The notes: a model not told the origin generated them from the sequence alone. DNA of 64,000 bases from Prinsepia uniflora (GCA_032719365.1 CM064871.1:69241586-69305585), one strand, 5' to 3'; positions 44,506 through 59,104 are shown, counted from the first letter of the stretch. Numbers and translations: made by a program.

Positions 44506-47500
44506 ACTTTCCCTCCTTAAATAATTTCGTCCTCGAAATTCCAACTATCCCGATTCCACAACCACTTCGTGGAAAACAATTCGATCTCACAACACCTATA
44601 CACTAATACACCCACTAGCCAACACAATACTTGTCTGTATCCAGACATTCCACTAATACTCACGTCGCATCGTCCACACTCGACCGCTTCGAGTGAAAAA
44701 TGACCACACGTTCCGAGTTGATACCACTTTACAATTCTACCATTTCGCCAACACAAACAACTCGACGGTTCCTTTCTTAATCACCAATCTATCCTGACAT
44801 CTGCTCCCACTGGGAATCACTAAATCTCACTCACCGATCCCCGTGGACACATCCAACAAACTGTCACCACTTGACAGTCGCTAGTCGAAAATTAACATTT
44901 TACTTGCTTGAGATTACTCTAACCACCAACTTACTCAACCTGAGTACACACCAACATCTCACTCAACCTACGTGTAACTGGACCCATTAGATATACCCAG
45001 ACCCAGTGCACAGTATCCAATGTCCAGTTCAAGTCCTCGACTAATCCAATGGTATCAGGGCTAAAGCCGAAAACTAACACGCTCACCAACGTACTACTGG
45101 TATATCCTATATACCGTCACCAGGCACCACCAGTTTGCCTAGTATCGTACCTTGAAGGACGTACAAGGAATGTACGTCCATTTCGAGTCCCATGGTCACA
45201 TGACCAGCAACACAACGTCTACTCCTAATCACGTAATCCAACACATATCAATCCGACTCACGCCTACCAAGGCGTACTCACTTCGAACTTATCGGTTATC
45301 TTCTCAATCGATTAACACATTACATACGATTGATTTCATAGGGAAGCCAATCCCAACATTCACACCTCTAAGGCTGACAAAATCCGACCCCGTCGGAAAC
45401 CTACTCGCTCGAGTAATACACCATATGGAATTTACCTCGAAAAGAAGTTCAGTCCCATCATTTACATCCTCAAATGTCCAAGGCAAAACGTACACCTCGA
45501 TTCACTCAACTACAGTTTCACACCGGATTGACTTCGAAAGGAAGTCATCCCAACATTCCCATGTTCATATGTCCAAGTCCACAACATCACAATCCCGATC
45601 CGCCTAGGATCCACACAAGCTCACTCAGCTATCAACCCACATGGAATCCGATCATAGGCTCTTACACCCTGTTGACTCCTTCGTCAGTCACATCACTCCT
45701 CAACCAATTTTCACATCTAAACCGATCAGTCAACGACAAGACACATCGAGACCGTGGGTTCTCTCCAATTACCTCGTATCGATCCTTGTCATTCCACCTA
45801 GAAAAAATCAAAGATGATCCAAGATAATGACATCAAAATCATTCTATGTGAATGCAAACTAAACTCGCTGCACTCACCACTCCATGTAATCCAACATCGT
45901 CGGCCACCAAGCAGAAAATGAGAAATCTCATTCACCTAACTCCAAAACACTCAACTCCTCCTGATGACCCAAAATAATCGTGGGTCCACCAACCAATACA
46001 CGACCAATGTATTAGTGACAACAGACATCATCTGCCATGGCAGAACTTGAGTTGTCACCCCAAATGACTTCGAAATACCCATTTCCAAAGCGAAATCAAA
46101 CATTCCTCTAATCACCTCAATCGCAACCTCTCTCAATTCTGAAGTTCCAACCATGTCGGAACCAACACACTCGGACATCAATCACGTGTCCGTAACCAAT
46201 CTAACTCGCTACTCAGTTCGCATATCGACTTATACCGTTTATGTACATCCAAAAGGATGTGGTCCATGACTACTCGATCCTCACGTCTCAATCCCTGCTG
46301 GATCTTTTCCAGTCCAACTCTATTAGTGATCCACTGCTGGACCACAAATACCAAACACATGCCCATCTCGACGGAGTCACATCTCGTCTCGTGACTTATT
46401 GTCATCACAATCACCAGTACCAGCACCAGCACTAGTAACCAACACACACTATGCAAATTAGACAACCCTGGATCTCCGCTCATACCGAGCGACAACCCCG
46501 TACCTCTGCTCGAATTGGAGAAACTTTGCCTCCCTCATACCCAACAACTCTGGGTATACTCACCTTGACATCTCACACGAGAAAAAGAAACGTTCCCAGA
46601 ACGTCCCCCGATTCTCAACAACCATAACTACAACCACTCTCGGTAGTAGTGCCTGCCACAGACTCGTGTAGACCTAACTACCAGACCCCGCTATCGAGAC
46701 TCCGCATCCAACAGAATCAACCGTCCGTACTAACTACTCTGTATCCCTACTCTAGGATTCCATCGATAAGTACCAACCTTGGTAACTTGTCCAACCAAAC
46801 TCTAACCAGTCGTAACTCGACTCAACCAATGTCATCTACCAGGTCATTCATGACCTTAGCTGCACCAACTGTCCAACACAACTAAAGTAGTACGACAACC
46901 AACTAGGTCTAACCGATAAGTACAACCCCAGCTGCAGAGTGCAGTCCCATCACTAAAGCTAACATGACTAGACCGACCAACGGGCTTGACTCCGAAAAGT
47001 CATCAAAGTCAAACCTCTTGCCAACTCACCTTTCTGAACCATACATCCTACCTTAGGGTTCCACGATCACTACCTAGGGTTCCTCTGAACCTCACTACAG
47101 AAGGCAGTATAATCCACAATCTAACCGACCTCGCGGTCCCGACATCGTATAGACGTCAATCCAATCCTACCCTCAGTTCAACTAGGGTTCCTCGAAACCG
47201 GCTGCTCCCAGCAGAATAGCCACCTAACTCAACAAAATCTGACCATCTGATGGTCACAACGCCGAACTATCGTCAAAACTGATCCTACGACATCGTGAAA
47301 GACGATCCCAACCTAACCGTCACACGATCAAAACTCTAAGGTACCATTACGTTCATCCTTCCGTAGGGTCCCACACTGCCAACCACGATAGAATTATGGC
47401 AACTCCGGCAAAAAATTCCAAAACAAAACGAACCATGATTTAATCCTACTAACTATTGTACCAGCATCCTAACTATCAGGTTGACAACGAACTGCAGCCC

Positions 47501-47609
47501 ATAGAGACATCACATCCTCGACCTATGCATAGCCCTTACGATACGCCTCGATAACCTCTCTTTGGAACTTAGAGTAACATGAGAAAACCTGCTCGGATAC
47601 CACTTTTCA
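44506..47609 (-). other. G3 internal region, no intact coding
   Basis: Matches G1's internal region in several places (for example the stretches near 45895 and 33165 are clear homologues), so the two belong to one family. All frames are short. The leader next to the primer site shares the ctgcagttcgttgtcaacctgatag block with G1 and with 60232-60257. No RT, integrase or protease motif could be read with confidence. Confidence 0.6.
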
Positions 47610-47716
47610 TGACCCGTCCCAATCCCCCGGGGATTAACGAGGGACGTTCCTGATCCCATCTAACACGAAGTGTCAGACCAAGAAAAATTTGAACCTTTAG
47701 TCCAACCGGCTTCCAG

Positions 47717-50408
47717 TGTAACGACCCGTCCCGAGTTCCGGGATTGTATTAGTGACTAATGAAGGATTAGTGAGACTAGTTGTTGATTAGGAGCGATTTC
47801 TAATGGAAGGTGCAAAATGACCGTTTTGCCCCTAGAGGTGGGCAAAATGTTGACTTTTGACTCAGACGGTCAAACATACTTTGGCCAATGACTATGATGT
47901 AGTTCAGGACGTCACGAGTCCGTAGACAGGCAGCACGTCGAAATCAGACGTTCGACGGGAAAGTTATGGTCACGAGAGTAAAATCGGTTAAATTTACGTC
48001 CCGGGAATTCAATTGAAATAATAATAAAATATTAAAATGTGATCAATGATTATGGACCCTTGGATGAGTGACAAGTGTCACTCATTCCATGGTTACCCCC
48101 CAAATTGTGGATCTATGTCCATTGGTCCATTTAATTAATTAATTATCTCACACACACCTCATTTTCTCTATCTTCCCACCCGTGCATCACCTTCATTTTT
48201 CTCCCTAAACAAGCACACAAAAACAATTGCACAAACAGCCTTCAATCTTCATCCTTTGCTTGTGACCCGTGAATGAAAGTTGGAGAGGACTTTGAGACCA
48301 AAAAAATGGTGGCCACGGCAAGGACTGTCGTGCACGGTGGCTAGCGTTTCGAAGGTAAAACCGAAAATCTTAATTTTAGTTAAAAAATGGTGGACTTGGT
48401 TTTAATGGTTGTTGATCGATTCTAAGCCTAGGGTTATGTTCCTTGAGCTCATTTGAGCTTGTAGGTTCAATTTGGGACGGATTTGGACGTCGGAGGTGGC
48501 TGGAATGATGATCTGAATTCTGGCCGAAACTTTGAACTGCCATAACTTTCAGACTAGGTACTTTCTGAAATTTCAGGGTTGATTTTTGGAATTTGTGGCT
48601 CGAAGTTTGACGTTTAGGGCATCAATGGAGTTTTCCAGCGAGAAATTCGAGCGAGTCGCCACCAAGTTAACTCGATCGCTGGTGAGTTGACTCGTTGACT
48701 TTGATCCGTTGACTTTGATCCGTTGACTTTTTTACCGTTGATGACGACAGTGTTGAATTTGCTGACGTCAGCGTTGACTTTATGGTCAACATTTGACTAG
48801 AACTTTGATCCGCGCGTGGGGGCGCATGGGAGCGTATTTTTAGGTGGGACCAGGACCATTCTAAAGGTTTCGACGGTCTGGACCCAATGGCGGTGGTTTT
48901 GGGTCGATCAAAGCTCGTTAAGTTGGTCAAATTGAGGGTTAGTAGTAACCTTTTGGGTATTATTTGGACAGGCCAGGATGACCTAGAGAGGTCGGATTAG
49001 CCCGAGGAGGCTTATGGCACGCATATCGAGGTGTGAGCTAGGACAGTCTATGAGTGGACTTTATTTTCTAACCTTGATGCATGCATATATGTTTTAAATG
49101 CTTTATTATATGATTTGACATGATTGATGTTTCGATACGGTGATTTCTCGATTTTCTAGATTATTATATTATTTTTAGCACGATTTTCAAGAAATTATGA
49201 AATTGATGTTTTGGGCGTAGGCCTGGGATTGAAAAATGATGTTTTGACTCAGATTATGAATCAGGGATTGATTTGATGGATTTACCTAATGTTTTTGGAT
49301 ATATTTTATGGATTTACGTGAAAATAGAAACTCGGTTTACAATTGCACAGAATTACGTGAAATCAAGATTTTGGGGCTTGAGACCCAAGGAATTGTGGTT
49401 TTTATTGGATTTGTAATTCCATGTTATTACATGATGGTATTGATGGTTTTTGGATTTATGGAATAAATCGGGATATTGGTTTTACCGATTTGAGGAAACT
49501 ATATTTCGGGGCTGAGACCCTGTGTTGATAATGATTTGAGTTTTAAACGCAACTGTTTTCACTGGTTTTCATGATGGTGATGTGTTGCGGATATTTAGGA
49601 CTTTCAGATGGAAATATGTTTTTCTCGAAGTGCACCATGTGTTGCGGATATTTAGGGCTTCCGGTTGGGAATATGTTTTCCCCGAAGTGCACCCTAGAGA
49701 TAACGCTCGCCTTCGGGATGGAATGTGTTCGCCCGAAGAGGTCACGTTGCACGGTCTGTTGTCATGCAGCCTAGGGAGGCTCGACTCAGATGTGCTGGTA
49801 TTATGTGGAGATCGATCGGTGATATGTTCACGACGATCTGGAATGTCGGATGGTGATGTGTTCATAGCGACATGCTTGGATTTGAGCGGTCCTTGAGCCT
49901 ATTTGATTTGCACGCGTTGCAGGGATAACGTGACTAATGAGATTGGATATGGAAATAAGTTCCGTGGTTTATTGAGATTTTTGATCTATTGATATTTGTG
50001 TCCAAATACTTTATATCATGGATTGATTTGACGAACATGAGTTTCAAGGAAAATGTGGACATGGGAATTTAGAAACATGTTTTGATTTTTATCGGCCCAC
50101 TGTTCATACTTGATTGATTTCACACTATTACTCAAGTTTTCTTATATGCATGCATGTTTGTGAAACTATTTGGTAAATGTATTTATAAAATTTTGTTTTG
50201 TCCACTCACACCTTTTCTGTTTTAATGACCCTCCAGGTCGTGGCGCGATGCTCGAGGCTATTTGAAAGGTGGAGGTATGAGTGGGCACAGGTGCAGTTAT
50301 CCCTTGTTTGGTAAGTCTTGGAGGGTAGTTTCGGAACCTCAGTTGACTTGTCAGACAGGAGCAAGACCGAGCACGATTATCTATGTCCCTCGGGGACAGG
50401 TCCTGTCA
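47717..50408 (+). repeat. G2 5' LTR
   Basis: 2,692 bp. Includes two adjacent copies of a repeat of about 53 bp around gtgttgcggatatttagg (49579-49690), and inverted motifs such as TTGGGGCTTGAGACCCAA. The short frames at 49543-49896 are readings of this repeat. Confidence 0.85.
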
Positions 50409-53400
50409 AATTGGTATCAGAGCACTAGGTTGCTAATTCTGTTGCCATGTCGTACCTCCGAAACGTAAGCCTCGTACGCAACCTGTTAGTGAGACTAGTA
50501 TATTAGGGTATATGAGACCTTGTGATAGATCTCAGAATGAAATGTACCCTGGTTTGGGGTCGGATGTTAATTAGTGTACATTGTGCATTACTAACTTTTG
50601 AATCCGGATTTATATGGGTCCCATGAATGAATGAACCCAGAGGATAGAAAGGTAGCACAATTGGGTAGATTGGACCTAGGATGAAATGATTCTCAGTAAA
50701 TTCCTTAAGTGGAATGTGTGTTTCAAAGTCTAGAGTGTGATGGGATATCCCTTAGGCTTTATAAGTGGTATAAGATGTGGTTCACCAGCGGTATTTGCTA
50801 GGTGACCGGGTATGCCAAGAATGGCATGGATGATTGAGATAAGATTGGACTCAAGAGGAGTCGAGATATTGATATGGGACTCAAAATGAGTCAGGATTTT
50901 GGTTCGAACTCGAGATGAGTCATGGTAATGTATTAGGACTCGGGAGGAGCCGGAAAGGTTGAACATGATTATGGTTTCTGATACGACCGACCCTTGTGAT
51001 TGCAAAATTTTTGGCACCTGGGATGCCAAGGCTTAGTATAGAATTAGATACTGATGAGTATGGGTTTATGAATTGGTATTGCTTAATCCTAGTTACTGGA
51101 TTTATGAAAGGCTCGGGTAGTGACCCGTAGTACACAAAGATTTGGACTTAGGAGATAGTCCAGTTCAGTGGAACGCCAGTTGGGTCCACTGGGAGATAAA
51201 GTGATAAGGTTAATTGCGCAGTGATGCTCATGATTGTGGGTCGTCTGGTCACATCATAAAGAAATGGCTATATAGATTGATAAAGTGATAAAGGCACTGG
51301 TTGGAGTGTAATAGAGCAGAGATTGGCACCTGGATTGACTGTTGATGTGATAGGCGAGGGAAGAGTTGGTAGGGCCAGTGATGGACCGTAAGGGTATGGT
51401 CGGATTTGGGACCATGTACCTGAGGATCGATAAATTCTGAGCAGGAGGCCTGAGTCGCCCCTAGAGTGATGACCTAGATGTTTATTACTTGTGGTCATGA
51501 CGTATGTATTTGGTAGGTCTCAGGCTATCTACTCTTTTGTGTCTCGGAGTTATACATTTGGATGGTTGTGGAGATGTCCGTGATATGGAGAGATCCGTGA
51601 TTGGTTAAGGTATGGAAGTCGGTGAGCCGACTGAAGTTACAGAAGTGATAGATTTGATGATATCTATGTGGTCACCTTGGTAATTAGATTTGGTGAAATT
51701 GGTAAGATATAAGGGAGTAGACCCCTTTTATGTGAGGCTACCCAGGATGACTGACGATACTAGCCTAGTGGCTGAATTGGGTATTCCTGGACTTGGATTG
51801 ATTTGGACGTAATCCTTGAGATGGATTGGTTAATGACTCATGATACCTCTATCGAGTATGTCGATTAGAGAGCGATATGTGGAGTCTAGGATTACCAGAG
51901 GGTATGTTTCAGGGAGACTCGAGGGTGTTACCCTCTAATATGATAATGACCATCAGAATCGATGGATTGTTGGTAAGAGGTAATCAAAATTTACTAGGCA
52001 CATGTGTGGCACATGTGATTAGTGTAGGAGATGCCCATGGAGGGCTGAGGATGTACGGATTTCTCAATAGATTTCCTGAGAGGTGCAAGTACAGGACTTG
52101 ATAGATACTAGTTCATTCGGCCGAGTGTCGCCGTGGGGAACCCAGTGTTGTTAAAGAGGAAAAAGAATGATGGTCCGAGCTTACATGTCGATTATTGGAA
52201 AACTTTATAAGGTAACGGTATGGGATATGTATCCCTTATCACGAGCTAATGAATTGTGGTTCTGTTGGAAATTTGTGATTATTGGGCCTATTGAGAGTAG
52301 CCAACAGGGTGATGACTATCGGCTATGAGTAAAAGAGGAAAAGCTAATGTTTGAATTCGATATGACTAAGGTTAGTCGATGGTGATACCTTTGGATGGGC
52401 AAATGAACCGATTATGTTTGTGAGTTGATGAGACAGGTATTCTAGCCATAGTTGGATTGGTTATGATAACATGATGGATGATATGTTGGTGTGCCCACAT
52501 CTACGGATGGGCATGTGATGTGCATGATGAATGTGTTGAATATCCTAAACGAAACAATTTGTGGTTGGATAAGCGTTAGGTCTGGTCGACCAAAGTAGAC
52601 TTGTGACATATATGATAGTAATGACCGGGATTAGTGTGAATCCCGAGAGAAACAGATGTATTGGTCGGTGGGAAATAACTAAAGACTATGATAGTGGTTA
52701 TGAGTTGCTTTGAGATTGGTTGGATACCATCGAGGATTGTAAAGGGGTTCTCTACAATATTACCAGTTGTTGTGACTGATCAGGAAAGAAGTCTGATATG
52801 TTTGAAAAGAGGACCATGTTTAGTATGGTTAAAATTGGAGAAGTGATTCTGTTGATGTTGACCTTTCCTGTGGACACATTGATGTGTCACTATGAGATTT
52901 GTGATTTGGCGAGGTGTTTTTGGCAGTATATGGCTGGGATTGCCGATGCTAGCTAAACCCTCAGGAGTTTTACTTTCCCCCACATGGTTTGGGATCGACA
53001 ATAGTGATCTATGGGTCGAGTATGCAGAGGTCATACCTCTAGAAAGGAATTTACGAATATCGTATCGACCATCGGGATTGGTAATTAATGATAAACAGAA
53101 AAGCCTATTGTGTGTGAAGGCGATGGTTGGGGTATATTGAGATTACGACCGCATGGTCAGGTTGAGTATCTTTTCGGAGCGGCTAATGAGATAGCTAGTA
53201 TACTAAGCAGAGAGTTAATATGTTCAATGACTTAAGGATAGGTGAAATCCTTTTATTGATGGAACTCCATAGGATTGGAGTGACAGATGTCTTATCTTGA
53301 TAACTTAAACTCTTGGGGTCCAATTGCAGGATCATACTTGGTGTATGATGTGGATTAGAGTCAAGATTAAGGACGGATATGACTTGCGACATGGGGTAGA

Positions 53401-53967
53401 TGATTGTACTGGATGCCAGTCACTAGCATGAGATAGGCATTAGGAATGCTTGTGATGGACATTATAACAAAGTGAATAATTGAATTTGGGATATAGATGA
53501 CCCTAAGGAAGAGGGTAGTGTGATTGGATAAACAAGGGGAATGAATTCCCATCTTATTGGATCCTATGCGGTTATTGGCTTGGTGGCCTGGTGGCATATG
53601 CGTGGGGATTTAAGCCATTGTACCATGTCACGAGTGGATGGCATGTGCTTGAGATGATAATATTGACACTTGTGATTCCTAGATTGTGTAGACTCGGACG
53701 TGAGCTAGGCTACGTACTCCGAGTAAGGAAATGGTATGGCCGCCCATGGGGCAGGGGTCTAATGAAAATTTTGTTCCGATGTTGACCCAATGATGGGGAC
53801 TGGTTGTATAGTTTGCATAGGTTTGGTTCTGATTTCTATCCGATTGAACCAGAATGTTATAAGCTTGATTGTGTTTTTGGTTCATATTAGACATATTTCG
53901 TCGGGAGAAATATCTTGACACTTACTAACCGAAATTTCGAGGACGAAATTCTTTAAGGGGGATAGGT
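50409..53967 (+). pseudogene. G2 gag-pol remnant
   Basis: Traces in order: a gag start at 50452-50499 reading VPPKRKPRTQPVSETS; a protease/RT linker at 51800-51865 reading DLDVILEMDWLMTHDTSIEY before a stop; an RT segment near 52199-52260 (VTVWDMYPLSRANEL); the RT Asp-Asp box at 52477-52482 (MDDMLV); and a pol terminus with NFEDEIL near 53930-53952 before the polypurine tract. These are typical of plant Ty3/gypsy pol. Large parts of RNase H and integrase are missing and stops are frequent. Confidence 0.75.
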
Positions 53968-56798
53968 TGTAACGACCCGTCCTGAATTTCGGGATTATAT
54001 CAGTGACTAATGAAGGATTATGAGACTAATCGGTGATTAGGAGCGATTTCGAACGGAAGGTGCGAAATGACCGTTTTGCCTTTTGAGGTGGGCAAAATGT
54101 TAACTTTTGACTCGGACGGTCAAACGGACTTTGGCTAATAACTGTGACATAGTTCGGGACGTCACGAGTCCGTAGATAGGCAGCACGTCGAAATCAGACG
54201 TTCAAAGGGAAAGTTATGGTCACGGGAGAAAAATTTACGTCCCGGAATTCAATTGAAATAATAATAAATTATTTAAATGTGATCAATGATTATGGACCCT
54301 AGGATGAGCGACAAGTGCCACTCATCCCATGGTTACTTTTTCCCCCAAATTGTGGATCTATGTCCATTGGTCCATTTAATTAATTAATAACTCACACACA
54401 CCTCATTTTCTCTATCTTCCCACCCGTGCATCACCTTCATTTTTCTCCCTAAACAAACACACAAAAACAATTGCACAAACAGCCTTCAATCTTCATCCTT
54501 TGCTTGTGTCCCGTGAATGAAAGTTAGAGAGGATATTGAGACGAAAAAAATGGTGGCCACGGCAAGGACTGCCGTGCACGGTGGCCGGAGTTTCGAAGGT
54601 AAAATCGAAAATCTTAATTTTAGTTCAAAAACGGTGGACTTGGTTTTAATGGTTGTTGATCAATTCTAAGCCTAGGGTTATGTTCCTTGAGCTCCCTAGA
54701 GCTTGTAGATTCAATTTGGGACGGATTTGGACGTTGGAGGTGGCCGGAATGATGACCAGAATTCTGGCCGAAACTTTGAACGGCCATAACTTTCAGACCA
54801 GGTACTTTCTAAAATTTCTGGGTTGATTTTTGGAATTTTTGGCTCGAGTAGATAGATTTACATAGGTAGAACGTCGAATTTGGTTGAGAAACGAGTGAGA
54901 TATCGAAGTTTGATGTTTGGGGCATCAATGGAGTTTTCCGGCAAGAAATTTCGGTGAGTCGCCGGCGAGTTGACTCATTAACCGGAGAGTTGACTCGTTG
55001 ACTTTGATCCGTTGACTTTTTGACCGTTGACTTACTGTTCATGATGACGTCAGCATTGACTTTTTATCAACGTTTGGCTAGAACTTTGACCAGCGCGTGG
55101 GGGCGCGTGTGAGCATATTTTTAGGTGGGACCAGAACCATTTTAAAGGTTTCCACGATCAGGATCCAATGGCGGTGGGTTCGGGTCGATCGGAGATCGTT
55201 AAGTTGGTCAAATTGAGATTTTTCACCTCGGGAAACGTGTATAGGACACGTTGATTTTTTTGGGAAATTTTAGGATTATTAATATGGACTTGTATAAGTT
55301 AATAGTAACCTTTAGGTATGATTTGGACAGGTCAGGATGACCCGGAGAGGTTGGATTAGCCCGAGGAGGCTTATGACACACATATCGAGGTGGCAGTTAG
55401 GATAGTCTGTGAGTGGACTTTGTTTTCTAACCGTTATGCATGCATATATGTTTTAAATGCTTTATTATATGATTTAACATAATTGATGTTTTGATACGGT
55501 GATTTCTCGATTTTATGGATTATTATATTATTTTGGCACGATTTTTGAGAAATTATGAAATTGATGTTTTAGGCGTAGGCCCGAGATTGAAAAATGATGT
55601 TTTGACTCGGATTATGAGTCAGAGATTGATTTGATGGATTTACCTAATGTTTTTCGAATATATTTTATGGATTTACGTGAAAATAGCAACTCAGTTTACG
55701 GTTGCACGGAATTACGTGAAATCGAGATATTGGGCTTGAGACCCAATGGAATTGTGATGTTGATTGGATTTGTATTTCCATGTGATTACATGATGGTATT
55801 GATGGTTTTTGGATTTATCGAATAAATCGAGACATTGGTTTTACCGATTTGAGGAAACTATATTTTGGGGCTGAGACCCTGTGTTGATAATGATTTGAGT
55901 TTTAAACGCAACTGTTTTCACTGGTTTTCATGATGGTGATGTGTTGCGGATATTTAGGGCATTCGGATGGAAATATATTTTTCCCGAAGTGCACCCTGTG
56001 TTGCGGATATTTAGGGCTTCTGGTTGGGAATATGTTTTCCCCGGAGTGCACCCTGGAGATAACGTTCGCCTCCGGGATGGAATGTGTTCGCCCGGAGAGG
56101 TCACATAGCACGGTCTATTTTCGTGCAGCCGAGGAAGGCTCGACTCAGATGTGCTGGTATTATGTGGAGATCGATCGGTGATGTGTTCACGACGATCTGG
56201 AATGTCGGCTGGTGATGTGTTCACAGCGACATGCTCGGATTTGAGCGGTCCTTGAGCCTATTTGATTTGCACGCGTTGCAGGGATAACGTGACTAATGAG
56301 ATTGGATATGGAAATAAGTCCCGTGGTTTTATTGAGATTTGTGATCTATTGATATTTGTGTCCAGATACTTTATATCATGAATTGATTTGACGAACATGA
56401 TTTTCAAGGAAAATGTGGACATGGGAATTTAGAAACATGTTTTGATTTTTATCGTTCCACTATTCATACTTGATTGATTTCACACTATTACTCATGTTTT
56501 CTGATATGCATGCATGTTTGTGAAACTGAAGGGTAAGAATGTATTTTGGTGAATGTATTTTGGTAAATGTATTTATAAAAGTTTGTTTTGTCTACTGACA
56601 CCTTTTCTGTTTTAATGACCTTACAGGTCGTGGCGCGATGCTCGAGGCTATTTGAGAGGTGGAGGTATGAGTGGGCACAGGTGCAGTTATCCCTTGTTTG
56701 GCAAGTCTTGAAGGGTAATTTCGGGATCTCAGTTAACTTGTCAGTCGGGAGCTGGACTAGGCATGATTATCTATGTCTCTCGGGGATGGGTACTGTCA
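53968..56798 (+). repeat. G2 3' LTR
   Basis: 2,831 bp, about 140 bp longer than the 5' LTR. Two stretches, about 54845-54895 and 55217-55290, have no counterpart in the 5' LTR. Contains TGACTC...GAGTCA (55603-55621) and ATTGGGCTTGAGACCCAAT (55729-55747). Confidence 0.85.
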
Positions 56799-59104
56799 TC
56801 CAGAGTAGGTCAGGATCCGGAGGAGGTATGTGATGTCTCAGTCTCTGCTACAGTTCGCACTGTATTCAACCTGAAGTGCATTGAAAACAGAAGACTGTGA
56901 GTGGACGAAAAGTATTAAGTTCATAAAACACATTTGATAAAAGACCTTTATGCCCTTCACTAAAAATCATGCATGCATAGTAAAACCATTTATCAAACCA
57001 CATATGTTTCAATAACCAAATCCATACGTGCCCCTGCCCAAAACTAATTACAAAAATTCATAACATAGTAAACATATGTGGGAACTCAGCCCAAATCCAT
57101 TTATCATTCATAAAACACAATTTCGCAAATCCAAGAAATCATGTTTATCATAATTATCATATAACCAATCCTATCACGGTATCTAGAGCTACGCGCGTGC
57201 TACCCGGGGTCTGAAAGTCCAAGTCTCCCCAAGGTCGACCCAGGTCATTGTTTGTAGATCAATGACCCTCCCTAGGGGTTATAATCCATAGTCTTTCTGA
57301 GAGTAAGGAACCCAACAGGGGCGACTCCACTCATCAGTGCTCCGTGACTACTCTGGGGTCCACCCAAGCCAATGACCCTCCCCGTAGGAGACAATCCATA
57401 TATAAAGGATGGTATACAAAAAACCTTTTGAAAACATTCTCAAAACCTTTCAAGCGTTCATGCCAATCCCTATAAACCTTCATGAACCATAAAAAACCTT
57501 TCAAGGGTTCATGCCGGTCCCCACAAACTGTCATGAACCATAAATCCATTTATGCATCCCCGACCCAAAATCACAATCGTAAACCATAATTGGTCCGTAA
57601 GCTCGATTTCGTAAACCAAATGGGCCTCGTGCCTTATCCGCAAGTCAATTGAACCTCGAGCCCGATACGCAAACCAATTGGGCCTCCGGCCTGATACGTA
57701 AACCAACTGGGCCTCCGGGCCAATGCCTTGTTAAATCAAATGAACTTCAGGTTCGAGAGTTCGTAAATCAAATGGGTCTCGTGCCCGATCCATATTCCCA
57801 AGTCCGAAATCGATTCAAGTACCAATTGGGCCTCTGGCCCGAGAACCTAACTAAATGGACTTCGAGTCCGAGGGTTTCCAAAAAAAATGGGTCTCGAACC
57901 CGAGTTTACCTTTTCAAATCTAAAACCATTTCATGAAATCATTTCCAAAACTATAATCACAGATAATCAGAGCAAAATTGTAAACCTCGATTTACGTGTA
58001 AGCACGTAAATTGCCTCGAAATGCGTGAAACCATGTAAATCACAATCATCCAAATCATCATCGTAGAATCATATCTATAAAACATATAAAACATTTATGC
58101 ATGCATCACCGTTTAGAAATCAAGGTCCACTCACAAACCGTCCTAAGTTGTCGCCTCGATTTGCATGCCATATGCCTCATCGGGTTAATCGTCGTCACCG
58201 GGACTCCCAAACCTATCCAAATCAATTTATAGGGTTACTAACTGCCTTATTAACCTCTCATTGAAGTCCCGTAATTTTCCCGAATTTGTATGTATTTTTA
58301 AACTCGATCCTAAACCTTCGGATGTCCCGAACAATATCGAGACGGCGTCTGATCGATACGAAACCAGTCCCAAAATGTTCGTTACATCAAATAGATTAAT
58401 TCACATGTTGAAGCCATCCCCAACAGACTCCCTACGTGCCTTCACGCACCGCCCAAAGGGGATGCACGTGAAAGCCACACACCAAACAGTGTAATCCCTA
58501 ATCTTGGCAGCCTGGTGGGTTCAGACCAGTCCAGATCGATCCAATCCAACCGAACCGGCGGTCACGGTTCACATCTATTTCTCCCCCAATTTTGATCCTT
58601 TTCAACCCATTTTCATCCCTAAAGGTTCCTCTAATCATTTCCTATTTATTTAAGTTTTCAAATCCATGGAAAACATACAAAATAATACCTTCTCGATCGG
58701 CCAAAACTCCTCCATTTTTCCACCGCCATGTTCACCCTTCTCCGGCCACCCCTAGCCTTAGCTTAGGTCCCAAGTCGACTCCTTTGACCCTCAGAAACCA
58801 TTTTCCTATGTTAGAAACGTCCAACACTAGCTGGAACCATATATGCCATTTTCGAACCAAAAACAAGGCACTGAGAATTTCTTACCTCCCTCGTCATCGT
58901 GGCCTCGCCGTGGCCACCGTCACGGCCATCTTGACAGTAAAACATTCCTCCCATCACTCATCACATCCATTTGTCCCTGAAAAATTTCCCACCATTTTGA
59001 ACTCCGAAACAGGGCTCGGGTTTTGGTTTCCTAGTCACCGTCGCCGTCCACCACGGTCGTCTTCACTGCCACCATTTTGTTTCTCTGCTCCCACTCTCCA
59101 GTTT
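56799..59104 (-). repeat. G3 5' LTR, right part
   Basis: Resumes at TCCAGAGTAGG after G2 and follows the G3 3' LTR (from about 41590) to a break near CTCCAGTTTGT at 59104. Its ladder (57540-57900) is more diverged than in the left LTR. Several short frames here are chance. Confidence 0.75.

Larger units (their letters stand above)
47717..56798 (+). mobile_element. Gypsy element G2, complete ends, nested in G3 LTR
   Basis: Plus orientation, 9,082 bp, flanked by the perfect 5-bp duplication TCCAG (47712-47716 and 56799-56803). 5' LTR 47717-50408; primer site TGGTATCAGAGC from 50412; internal 50409-53967; polypurine tract AAGGGGGATAGGT just before the 3' LTR 53968-56798. LTR ends TGTAACGACCCGTC...CTGTCA. 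The internal region is 3.6 kb and broken, so it is not autonomous. LTRs differ at many positions in their first 200 bases and by indels, so insertion is not recent. Confidence 0.9.
41481..59104 (-). mobile_element. Gypsy element G3, split by nested element G2
   Basis: Minus orientation. 3' LTR 41481-44505 (TGTCAGAACTCG...GGTCGTTACT); internal 44506-47609; 5' LTR 47610-47716 continuing at 56799 to about 59104 after the nested element. Primer site reads TGGTATCCGAGC in reverse (47594-47605), with two changes from TGGTATCAGAGC. The internal region is about 3.1 kb with no intact gag-pol; the pol terminus (ttcgaggacgaaatt in reverse, about 44525-44540) is recognisable. The right LTR is broken at about 59104 by another LTR fragment. 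Confidence 0.8.
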
